In this document: positions 8,992 through 15,717 of the stretch, one piece after another
How positions within the stretch are numbered: the first letter of the stretch is position 1
Layout: the number at the start of each line of letters is the position of its first letter
DNA from: JAFGBM01 sp964564915
GTDB lineage: Bacteria > Actinomycetota > Actinomycetes > Actinomycetales > Demequinaceae
DNA length: 37,661 bases
NCBI GenBank assembly: GCA_964564915.1
Contig: CAZMCU010000011.1
Span: 1-37,661 of the forward strand
Direction: 5' to 3'
The notes under the pieces: generated by a model
Database searches by the model: none
Told to the model about the DNA's origin: nothing
Seen by the model: only the letters and a program-made list of their open reading frames with translations
Translations under genes and position numbers: made by a program

Positions 8992-9255
8992 TTACAAGAA
9001 TCGTTCGAGGTCGTCGATGGTCAGTCCCTTCGCGACCATCATGACTTGGACGTGATAGACGAGTTGGGCGAGTTCCTCCGCGGCTCGTTCATCCGATTCG
9101 AACTCCGCCGCCATCCATGACTCCGCCGCCTCCTCGACCAACTTCTTGCCGATGGAGTGAACACCGGCCGATAGCAGCTGGACGGTGTGAGATCCGCGCG
9201 GTCGCTGCTCGGAGCGACTCTGGATCTCGTCGAACAACTCAGTGAAGGTCTTCAT
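8992..9255 (-). CDS. hisE: Phosphoribosyl-ATP pyrophosphatase
   Basis: Hydrolyses phosphoribosyl-ATP to phosphoribosyl-AMP, the second step of histidine synthesis. The 87-residue product is an all-helical MazG-like protein with the metal-binding segments IGKKLVEEAAES and EELAQLVYHVQVMM. The ATG at 9255-9253 was chosen because family similarity starts there and a -10 box lies just ahead; the frame is open further upstream, but that would run into ribH. hisE is a separate gene here, not fused to hisI. A perfect 18-bp palindrome lies in the 49-base gap before it. Confidence 0.95.
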   Translation of the reverse strand: MKTFTELFDEIQSRSEQRPRGSHTVQLLSAGVHSIGKKLVEEAAESWMAAEFESDERAAEELAQLVYHVQVMMVAKGLTIDDLERFL

Positions 9256-9262
9256 GCGCTCC

Positions 9263-9268
9263 AGCCTA
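9263..9268 (-). promoter_or_regulatory. Candidate leaderless -10 box of hisE (TAGGCT)
   Basis: TAGGCT on the minus strand is followed by seven bases (GGAGCGC) and the hisE ATG. GGAG in that spacer is too close to be a strong Shine-Dalgarno but could assist. At the normal 17-18 base spacing the -35 position falls inside the palindrome at 9275-9292. Confidence 0.45.
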
Positions 9269-9274
9269 CGGGAG

Positions 9275-9292
9275 GCGACGGCATGCCGTCGC
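9275..9292. promoter_or_regulatory. 18-bp perfect palindrome in the ribH-hisE gap, possible operator or hairpin
   Basis: GCGACGGCATGCCGTCGC reads the same on both strands. It covers the expected -35 and spacer region of the hisE -10 box. As DNA it could be the operator of a dimeric regulator; as RNA it could fold into a 7-bp stem with a CATG loop, but no T-run follows, so an intrinsic terminator is unlikely. I do not recognise the sequence as a known operator. Confidence 0.45.
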
Positions 9293-9304
9293 ACGTCAAG
9301 AGTC

Positions 9305-9778
9305 CTAGTTTCCGGAGGCCCCAGAAAGTAGTTGCCGTGTCGCGAGGGCCGCTTCCGCGGCTTCCCTCCCCTTGTTCTCGTGCGAACCAGGTAGGCCCGC
9401 CCGGTCCAAAGCCTGTTCCTCGGTGTCACACGTCAGCACACCGAATCCGACGGCGACGACATTCGAGCGTGCGACGTCCGTCAGTCCCCTCGTGGTGGCA
9501 CCCGCGACGTAGTCGAAGTGCGGCGTGCCTCCCCTGACGATCACCCCGAGCGCGACGATCGCGGTAGCCCCGGAGCGGGCGAGGCTCTCCGCGACGACGG
9601 GCAACTCGAAGCAGCCGGGAACGCGGGTAATGCGATAGGCCGCTCCCGCTCGCTCGCACACCCCGACCGCTCCCGCGATGAGTCCGTCCATCACCTGCTC
9701 GTGCCACAACGATGCCACGATCTCAACCGTGATGCCGTGACCGTCGACGTCCAGGGAAGGCGCCCCGGTACCGCTCAT
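9305..9778 (-). CDS. ribH: 6,7-dimethyl-8-ribityllumazine synthase
   Basis: Condenses 5-amino-6-ribitylamino-uracil with dihydroxybutanone phosphate in the penultimate step of riboflavin synthesis. The 157-residue product has the family landmarks: SLWHEQV near the start (stacking aromatic), GCFELP (55-60), and GGTPHFDYVAGATTRGL with the catalytic His87. It shares an ATGA overlap with ribBA and is the last rib gene of the cluster. The N-terminal ~15 residues are slightly longer than in many orthologues. Family members usually assemble into pentamers or 60-mers. Confidence 0.96.
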   Translation of the reverse strand: MSGTGAPSLDVDGHGITVEIVASLWHEQVMDGLIAGAVGVCERAGAAYRITRVPGCFELPVVAESLARSGATAIVALGVIVRGGTPHFDYVAGATTRGLTDVARSNVVAVGFGVLTCDTEEQALDRAGLPGSHENKGREAAEAALATRQLLSGASGN

Positions 9779-11016
9779 CCCAACCCGTCCCCGAGGTGTC
9801 CCATGCGTTCCACCTTAGTGCGACGGTACTTCTCGTTCGTCGACGTTTCGCCCACGTGGTGAGGGATACGTTCGGTGACCTCGATCCCACTCGCCCGGAG
9901 GCCTTCGACCTTCGCCGGGTTGTTGGTCAGGAGGCGGATGCGCTCAAGCCCGAGGTTATGAAGGATCGCGGCCGCGGCCCCGTACTCCCTCCGGTCGACC
10001 GGCAACCCCAGTTCGGTGTTGGCGTCGACGGTGTCGAGTCCCCCGTCCTGAAGCGCGTAGGCCTGGATCTTCCTGACGATGCCGATCCCCCTACCCTCGT
10101 GACCGGTCAGGTACACGACCGCGCCGCCTTCGCGGACAATCGCCTCGATCGAGGCGTCGAGTTGAGGGCCGCAATCGCACCGAACAGAACCGAAGGCGTC
10201 ACCCGTGAGGCATTCGGAGTGGACCCGCACGATCGGAATGACGCCGTCCTGTACGGGCGTGACAAGGGCGACGTGTTCGTCACCGGTGCGCTCGTCCCGA
10301 TATCCATGGATGGCGACGTCGCCATGGATCGTGGGTAACTCCGCTTGCCCGATGTGGGTGACGCGATGGGGCTGAGGGCCCGCAACCTCCGGAGCGTCGT
10401 GGTGATCGCGCCGGTAGTCGATGAGTTCTTGGATGGTCAACAGCACGAGTCCTTCCTGGTCGGCGATCTTCTTCGCATCGTCCAGGCGCACCATGGTGCC
10501 GTCGTCGTTCACCAACTCGGCGATGGCACCAACGGGTTCCAAACCAGCAAGCCGACAGAGATCCACGGCAGCCTCCGTGTGTCCGGCGCGATGCAGTACA
10601 CCACCCGGAACAGCGCGGAGGGGCAAAACATGCCCGGGGCGAATCACATCTTCTGGGGAAGCGGACGGATTCGCGAGGACTTGAAGCGTGTGGTGCCGGT
10701 CGGCGGCGGAGATCCCCGTGGCTACACCCTGCGCGGCATCGACCGTCACGGTGTACGCGGTTCGCCGGGGATCCTGACTGAGGGGGACCATGAGCGGAAG
10801 CGCGAGGGCGTCCGCCCTCCTCGCGGGCATGGGGGCACACAGGTACCCGCTCGAGTGACGAATGGTCCACGCGACCCACTCGAGGGTCGCCTTTTCCGCG
10901 GATAGAATGACGTCCGCCTCGTTCTCCCTCGCCTCGGAATCCGCGACGAGAACGGGTCGTCCCGCTCGTAGATCCTCGAGGGCGCGGTCGACCTTCGACT
11001 CCCGATAGGCGTTCAC
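9775..11016 (-). CDS. ribBA: Bifunctional dihydroxybutanone-phosphate synthase / GTP cyclohydrolase II
   Basis: Supplies both entry metabolites of riboflavin synthesis. Residues 1-~205 are the RibB domain, with EARENEAD (28-35) and HRAGHTEA (142-149). Residues ~206-413 are the RibA domain, with the zinc cysteines Cys269, Cys280 and Cys282 (HSECLTGDAFGSVRCDCG) and GHEGRGIG (305-312). The 413-residue length is normal for the fusion. The start is a GTG sharing a GTGA overlap with ribE, and the end shares ATGA with ribH, so the three are probably translated as a chain. No FMN riboswitch lies in or ahead of the cluster. Confidence 0.96.
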   Translation of the reverse strand: MNAYRESKVDRALEDLRAGRPVLVADSEARENEADVILSAEKATLEWVAWTIRHSSGYLCAPMPARRADALALPLMVPLSQDPRRTAYTVTVDAAQGVATGISAADRHHTLQVLANPSASPEDVIRPGHVLPLRAVPGGVLHRAGHTEAAVDLCRLAGLEPVGAIAELVNDDGTMVRLDDAKKIADQEGLVLLTIQELIDYRRDHHDAPEVAGPQPHRVTHIGQAELPTIHGDVAIHGYRDERTGDEHVALVTPVQDGVIPIVRVHSECLTGDAFGSVRCDCGPQLDASIEAIVREGGAVVYLTGHEGRGIGIVRKIQAYALQDGGLDTVDANTELGLPVDRREYGAAAAILHNLGLERIRLLTNNPAKVEGLRASGIEVTERIPHHVGETSTNEKYRRTKVERMGHLGDGLG

Positions 11017-11606
11017 ACCCGTCCGCCGAGCAGACTCTCGACGTACTTCCCGACGATGTCGACCTCAACGTTCACCCGGTCTCCCGGGACGAGGTCCCCC
11101 AGAATCGTTTCCCGGAGCGTCACGGGGATCAAGGATACGGTGAAGGCGTCACCGTCGATGGCCGCGACGGTCAGGGATACTCCGTCGAGCGCGATCGAAC
11201 CTTTCGAAACGACGTACCGCACCAGGTCGGAGGGCAGGCGGAAGGTGAAGTCCTCCCACTCCGGTGCCGAGTCGCGCGACACGAGCGTGGCTAAACCGTC
11301 AACGTGTCCTTGCACCAGGTGGCCACCGAGACGGGAGTCCGCCTTGACCGCCCGTTCCAGATTGACCCTCGTGCCCGGTCGAGCGACACCGAGGGTCGAG
11401 AACTCGCGTGTCACTCTCATGACGTCCACCACCCAGGAGTCCCCCATCGTCTCTGCGACGGTGAGGCACACCCCGGAAACCGCCACGGACTCTCCGAAGG
11501 CGAGATCGTGAGCAAAGCCGGGAGCCGAAATCGTCACCCGCGCAGAAGCCTGTGCTTCGTCGACGGCGGTCACGGTTCCGGTCGCCTCGACTATCCCTGT
11601 GAACAA
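11013..11606 (-). CDS. ribE: Riboflavin synthase alpha subunit
   Basis: Dismutates two lumazine molecules to riboflavin. The 197-residue product shows the family's two lumazine-binding repeats, each with a GV(C/S)LTV strand (45-50 and 142-147), and GHLVQGHVDG (95-104) at their junction. The start is the rare codon TTG (11606-11604): FTGIVEATG follows directly, and AAAGGGA lies at a good distance upstream. The AAGGGATAACG string at this junction also occurs at the rpe-ribD junction. It overlaps ribBA through GTGA. Confidence 0.95.
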   Translation of the reverse strand: MFTGIVEATGTVTAVDEAQASARVTISAPGFAHDLAFGESVAVSGVCLTVAETMGDSWVVDVMRVTREFSTLGVARPGTRVNLERAVKADSRLGGHLVQGHVDGLATLVSRDSAPEWEDFTFRLPSDLVRYVVSKGSIALDGVSLTVAAIDGDAFTVSLIPVTLRETILGDLVPGDRVNVEVDIVGKYVESLLGGRV

Positions 11607-11609
11607 CCG

Positions 11610-12653
11610 TTATCCCTTTCGGTCGGGTTTTCCGATGACGAGTGTGTCGTTTCCGAGTCGCATCGTCTTGACGTCTGTTAGGCGCAACGCATCCGTCATG
11701 GTCTGGATTCCCAGGCCACTTACTACTCCCCTTCCCGCCCCCAGCAACGCCGGCGCCACGTACGCATGCACTTCGTCGACGAGACCCGCACGGAGAAAGG
11801 CGGAGTTGAGGGTCGCCCCGCCCTCGATGATCGCCGTTCGGATCTCCTTGTCGTGCAGCTCCTTGAGGACGATGCGGGGATCGTGGGTCCAGATCTGCAT
11901 CGCGTTGTCGTCTCGCCAGATGTTCTTTCCCGCGGTGTCGCGCAGTCCGACGGCGACACGGAGCGGTTGGTGCCCGGTTTCCTTTCCCCCCGGTCGGGCG
12001 GAAAGCATCGGGTCGTCCGCCATGATCGTCCCCGTTCCCACGACGATCGCGTCTACCTTCCCCCTCTCCTGGTGGGCGTGGTCGCGCGCCTCGACGTCCG
12101 TGATCCACAGGCTGGTTCCGTCGACGGCCGCGGTGCGACCGTCCAGGGTCGTGGCGAACTTCAGGATCACGAACGGGCGCTGCTTCTTGTGGGCGTGGAG
12201 GAAGTGGTCGATGAGGTCCTCCGCCTCGGGTGACGGCTCAAGCGTGACGTCGATGCCACGCTTCTTCAGGATGTCCGCGCCTCCGCCGGAAATGGTCCCG
12301 GGATCGGGAACCGCGTAAACCACGTGCTGGATTCCCGCTTCCGTCACGGCGTCGACGCAGGGACCGGTGCGGCCCACGTGACGACAGGGTTCAAGAGTCA
12401 TGTAGGCCGTCGCCCCCGCGGTTTGGCCACCGCGCTTGGCCGCGTCAGCGATCGCAGCGACCTCCGCGTGAGCCGTCCCAGCCCCGCGGTGGAAACCTTC
12501 GCCGATCACGGTGCCCGATTCGTCGAGGATGACGCACCCCACTCGAGGATTGGGCCCGTACTCCGGACCCTTCTGTGCCAGGTCGATCGCGCGCTGCATC
12601 GCCTGCGCGGGGGTCAATGTCGTCCCCAGCGAGGAGGCACCTTTGTTCGCCAT
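11610..12653 (-). CDS. ribD: Bifunctional diaminohydroxyphosphoribosylaminopyrimidine deaminase / reductase
   Basis: Carries out the deamination and side-chain reduction steps of riboflavin synthesis. The N-terminal deaminase domain has the zinc motif His62-Ala-Glu64 and Cys90/Cys99 in PCRHVGRTGPC (first Pro of the usual TPPC replaced by Gly). The reductase domain follows from about residue 158 (RPFVILKFATTLDGRTA). The ATG at 12653-12651 was chosen for AAGGGA upstream and because the deaminase similarity starts soon after; a longer open frame runs back into rpe. The length of 347 residues is normal. The first rib gene, it is four bases behind rpe. Confidence 0.95.
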   Translation of the reverse strand: MANKGASSLGTTLTPAQAMQRAIDLAQKGPEYGPNPRVGCVILDESGTVIGEGFHRGAGTAHAEVAAIADAAKRGGQTAGATAYMTLEPCRHVGRTGPCVDAVTEAGIQHVVYAVPDPGTISGGGADILKKRGIDVTLEPSPEAEDLIDHFLHAHKKQRPFVILKFATTLDGRTAAVDGTSLWITDVEARDHAHQERGKVDAIVVGTGTIMADDPMLSARPGGKETGHQPLRVAVGLRDTAGKNIWRDDNAMQIWTHDPRIVLKELHDKEIRTAIIEGGATLNSAFLRAGLVDEVHAYVAPALLGAGRGVVSGLGIQTMTDALRLTDVKTMRLGNDTLVIGKPDRKG

Positions 12654-12657
12654 GGCG

Positions 12658-13311
12658 TTATCCCTTCGCTCGCTCCCTGAGGAGGCTGACTTCCGCGCCC
12701 GGATCGTCCGAACCGAAAATCGCCGAACCCGCGACAATCACGTTGGCCCCCGCCTCTACGACGCGGCCGATGTTGTCCGCGCTGATGCCTCCATCCACTT
12801 GGACCATTATCTCGCCTCCCGCCTGATCCACAGCCGAGCGAACCGTGCGAATCTTCGGAAGGGTCTCCTCGATCAGGGTCTGGCCACCAAACCCTGGCTC
12901 GACGGTCATGACGAGCACCATGTCGAACTCGGACAGAATCTCCAGGGTTGGCTCGACCGGGGTTGCGGGTCGAATCGCGATTCCCACACGAGCTCCCATT
13001 CCCCTCAATTCGCGCGCCAGGCGGATCGGAGCGAGAGCCGCCTCCAGGTGGAACGTCACGGATGAGGCGCCAACCTCGACGTACCGAGGCGCCCAACGGT
13101 CGGGGTCGTCGATCATGAGGTGCACGTCCAAGGGAATCGTCGAGACCTCCGCGATTCGTTCGACGACGGGCAGTCCGATCGTGAAGTTGGGAACAAAGTG
13201 GCCGTCCATGACGTCGACATGAAGCCAGTCTCCATTCGCGACCGCGGCGATGTCCCTCGCGAGGTTCACGAAGTCCGCGGAGAGGATGCTCGGCGCGATC
13301 TGGATACCCAT
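12658..13311 (-). CDS. rpe: Ribulose-phosphate 3-epimerase
   Basis: Interconverts ribulose-5-phosphate and xylulose-5-phosphate in the pentose phosphate pathway; ribulose-5-phosphate is also the RibB substrate, which makes its place before the rib genes sensible. The 217-residue TIM barrel shows IAPSILSADF, LHVDVMDGHFVPN, VEPGFGGQ and VDGGISADNI. The ATG has no Shine-Dalgarno but lies six bases after TAGAGT, whose TAG is the stop codon of rsmB. The gene ends AAG GGA TAA, so its last codons supply the ribosome-binding site of ribD. Confidence 0.96.
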   Translation of the reverse strand: MGIQIAPSILSADFVNLARDIAAVANGDWLHVDVMDGHFVPNFTIGLPVVERIAEVSTIPLDVHLMIDDPDRWAPRYVEVGASSVTFHLEAALAPIRLARELRGMGARVGIAIRPATPVEPTLEILSEFDMVLVMTVEPGFGGQTLIEETLPKIRTVRSAVDQAGGEIMVQVDGGISADNIGRVVEAGANVIVAGSAIFGSDDPGAEVSLLRERAKG

Positions 13312-13317
13312 GCCTCG

Positions 13318-13323
13318 ACTCTA
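13318..13323 (-). promoter_or_regulatory. Candidate leaderless -10 box of rpe (TAGAGT)
   Basis: TAGAGT on the minus strand is followed by six bases (CGAGGC) and the rpe ATG. The first three bases are the stop codon of rsmB. There is no usable Shine-Dalgarno and no clear -35 hexamer. Confidence 0.42.
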
Positions 13324-14757
13324 TCTCTCGGGGGTCCCCGACGATCGTCGCCTCAACAACGAGATGAACATCGAGTCCGTCCCGTGCTCATGGGTCCACA
13401 GTTGAACGAATGGCCCGGTCCCCCACCGGTCGTTCGCGACGTGGGTGATGTCGGCCAGGGCAAACCGAGCGTCCACGACCTCCCCCGCGGGGGACTCCGC
13501 CTCCGCAAGGACGGCCTCGACGACGTGACGAGTTTCCGCGCATACGGGAGAGCACGTCACGTAGGCGACGAGGCCCCCCGGCCTCACGCACCCCAGCGCG
13601 GCTCTTAGGAGTTCCCTCTGCAGCACGATCAGGTTCGCAAGGTCTTCTCGTGAGCGTCGCCACCGCGCCTCGGGGCGACGCCTCAATGCTCCGAGCCCGG
13701 TGCAGGGGGCGTCGAGCAGGACGCGGTCGTAGCCCGTCTGATTCCACTCGCGCGCGTCTGCCACGGCGACCGTGACAATCCCCGTCGGGAGCGCGCGGAT
13801 CGACTGCCGCACGAGGTCGGCTCGGTGGGGGTGGATTTCCAGTGCGTCGAGCGTGGCACCGCGTCCGACGGCTAGCGCCCCGAGTAACGCGGTCTTTCCT
13901 CCCGGACCCGCACAGAGGTCCAGCCACCGCTCACCCTGGAGGTTGGGTTCTCCCCCGTACGAGAGGACCGGACCCACGATATCCGGCGACGCGAGAGCAA
14001 GGGCGGCCAATTGGCTTCCTTCATCCTGGACGCGGGCACGACCGTCCCGAACCGCCGGTATGTCCCCAGGATCACCACCGGAGAGCATCACACCCAACGG
14101 GGAGAGGATCGTCTTGGTGCCCCCACCGACCTGAGCGGCCAGGGTGGCAGACGAGATCCCCCTTCCTTCCGGTGGGCCGACAAGGGGAAGCGCCACGAGC
14201 GTCACGGGCGCGGGTTCGTTGTTCGCGGCCAGAAGGCTTTCGATCTCGTCCTCCCGGCCATCGACGGCGAGCGCGGTGACCAGCTCCTCCACGATCCACT
14301 CCGGGTGCGAGTAGTGGGTCGCGAGGGAGCCCGGCGTTCCTTGGGGTGCGACCTTGTCGAGCCACCCCTCTCGATCGGTCCCAACGATCACCCGCATGAC
14401 GGCGTTGGCGAATCCGGTAGCCCTCGCCCCCACCACGGTCCGCGCGAGCGTGACTGTCTCGTCGACGGCTGCGTGGGAGGGGACGCGCATCCCGAGCGCT
14501 TGGTGGACCCCGAGCCTCAACACGCGGAGCAGTGGCTCTTCGATCCTGTTCACGGCTCTCTTCGCGGCGCTAGCGATAACCGCGTCGTACAAACCACGCA
14601 TGCGGATGGTGCCGTAAGCGAGTTCGGTGGCGAAGGCGGCGTCTCGGCCCCCGAGCCCCGCGCGAGCGAGGACTTCCGGCATGGCGAGGTTCGCGTACGC
14701 CCCCTGGTCGTCCACTTCGGCGAGACACTCGTACGCAACGAACCGGGGATCCTTCAC
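13321..14757 (-). CDS. rsmB: 16S rRNA (cytosine-967 C5)-methyltransferase RsmB/Sun
   Basis: Methylates a cytosine of 16S rRNA using S-adenosylmethionine. The 478-residue product has an N-terminal NusB-like RNA-binding domain (about residues 1-130) and a C-terminal Rossmann methyltransferase domain with motif I LDLCAGPGGKTALLGAL and the two cysteines of m5C enzymes, in DAPCTGLGALRRRPEARW and VTCSPVC. The GTG at 14757-14755 was chosen because it forms a GTGA overlap with fmt and similarity starts immediately (DPRFVAYECLAEV); the frame is open much further upstream only as a shadow of fmt. The fmt-rsmB order is common in bacteria. Confidence 0.95.
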   Translation of the reverse strand: MKDPRFVAYECLAEVDDQGAYANLAMPEVLARAGLGGRDAAFATELAYGTIRMRGLYDAVIASAAKRAVNRIEEPLLRVLRLGVHQALGMRVPSHAAVDETVTLARTVVGARATGFANAVMRVIVGTDREGWLDKVAPQGTPGSLATHYSHPEWIVEELVTALAVDGREDEIESLLAANNEPAPVTLVALPLVGPPEGRGISSATLAAQVGGGTKTILSPLGVMLSGGDPGDIPAVRDGRARVQDEGSQLAALALASPDIVGPVLSYGGEPNLQGERWLDLCAGPGGKTALLGALAVGRGATLDALEIHPHRADLVRQSIRALPTGIVTVAVADAREWNQTGYDRVLLDAPCTGLGALRRRPEARWRRSREDLANLIVLQRELLRAALGCVRPGGLVAYVTCSPVCAETRHVVEAVLAEAESPAGEVVDARFALADITHVANDRWGTGPFVQLWTHEHGTDSMFISLLRRRSSGTPER

Positions 14758-15689
14758 GCCTCTCCCAACTGGGCGCCTTCTCCCAGCCTCGCTCCCCGCC
14801 ACCATGCGCGGGCATCCATCGCGGTTCTGCCCGAGGGGGCTATCGATCCGAGCTCGACCGGGAAGGTCCCCGTCGCGACGACGACGGCATCGCCCTCGAT
14901 CCGTACGGTTCCTGGGGCGCCTCCCCTGAGGTCCTCGCGAGCTCGAACGGGGCCCACTTTGGCGGTCACGCCGTTCGGCAGGGTGGTCCAGGCGCCAGGG
15001 GCGGGGGTGCACCCGCGGATCCTCCTGTCCACGACGTGCGCGGGCAGGTCCCAACGGATCTCGCAATCCTCCCGCGTGAGTTTCTCGGCGTAGGTGGGAG
15101 CATCTCCGGTTTGCGGAATGGGGTTTGCGGTTCCCGAGACCAGCGCCTTCAGGGAGTCGACCATGAGCGGGGCTCCGACTCGAGAGAGCCTCTCCAGCAG
15201 ATCGCCCGCCGTGTCCGTTGGCCGGATCGTCTCGGTTGCCACCCCCAGAATCGGCCCGGTGTCCAAGCCCTCCTCGATGAGAAACGTCGAGGCTCCCGTG
15301 ACGTCGTCGCCACCCATGATCGCCCGTTGAACCGGAGCCGCGCCCCGCCACGAGGGAAGCAGGGAGAAATGGAGATTGACCCAACCGAACCTGACGGCAC
15401 CCAGCAATGCGGGACGCAGGATCTGGCCGTACGCAACCACGGCGGCCGCATCGCAATCCAACGCCTTCACGTTGTCGATGAAGGAAGGATCCGACGCCTT
15501 GACCGGGGTGAGGACCACAAGCCCCAGTTCCTCCGCCTTGACACGAACGGCGCTCGGGTGGACATCCGTGCCTCGGCGCCCCCTCGCGTCGGGACGCGTC
15601 ACGACAGCCGGCACCTCGACGCCCGCGGCGATCAGCGCCTCAAGCGTTGGGACGGCGATCTCTGGGGTTCCAGCGAAGAGGACGCGCAT
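14754..15689 (-). CDS. fmt: Methionyl-tRNA formyltransferase
   Basis: Formylates initiator Met-tRNA with 10-formyltetrahydrofolate. The 311-residue product has the usual two domains. Seen: N-terminal VLFAGTPEIAVPTLEALIAA, the catalytic NLHFSLLPSWRGAAPVQRAI (Asn and His of the active site) and EEGLDTGPIL with the active-site Asp, then a C-terminal tRNA-binding beta-barrel (GAWTTLPNG onward). The ATG has no Shine-Dalgarno and is six bases after TACGAT, so the mRNA may be leaderless. It is coupled to rsmB through GTGA. Confidence 0.96.
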   Translation of the reverse strand: MRVLFAGTPEIAVPTLEALIAAGVEVPAVVTRPDARGRRGTDVHPSAVRVKAEELGLVVLTPVKASDPSFIDNVKALDCDAAAVVAYGQILRPALLGAVRFGWVNLHFSLLPSWRGAAPVQRAIMGGDDVTGASTFLIEEGLDTGPILGVATETIRPTDTAGDLLERLSRVGAPLMVDSLKALVSGTANPIPQTGDAPTYAEKLTREDCEIRWDLPAHVVDRRIRGCTPAPGAWTTLPNGVTAKVGPVRAREDLRGGAPGTVRIEGDAVVVATGTFPVELGSIAPSGRTAMDARAWWRGARLGEGAQLGEA

Positions 15690-15695
15690 GCGTCC

Positions 15696-15701
15696 ATCGT
15701 A
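15696..15701 (-). promoter_or_regulatory. Candidate leaderless -10 box of fmt (TACGAT)
   Basis: TACGAT on the minus strand is followed by six bases (GGACGC) and the fmt ATG at 15689-15687, in the 28-base gap behind priA. No Shine-Dalgarno and no clear -35 hexamer are present. Confidence 0.45.
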
Positions 15702-15717
15702 GGGGGAGGCGGGACCT

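Noticed and set aside
12654..12675. FMN riboswitch ahead of the rib genes
   Set aside because: Only four bases separate rpe from ribD and three separate ribD from ribE; there is no room for an RFN element, and none is seen before rpe.
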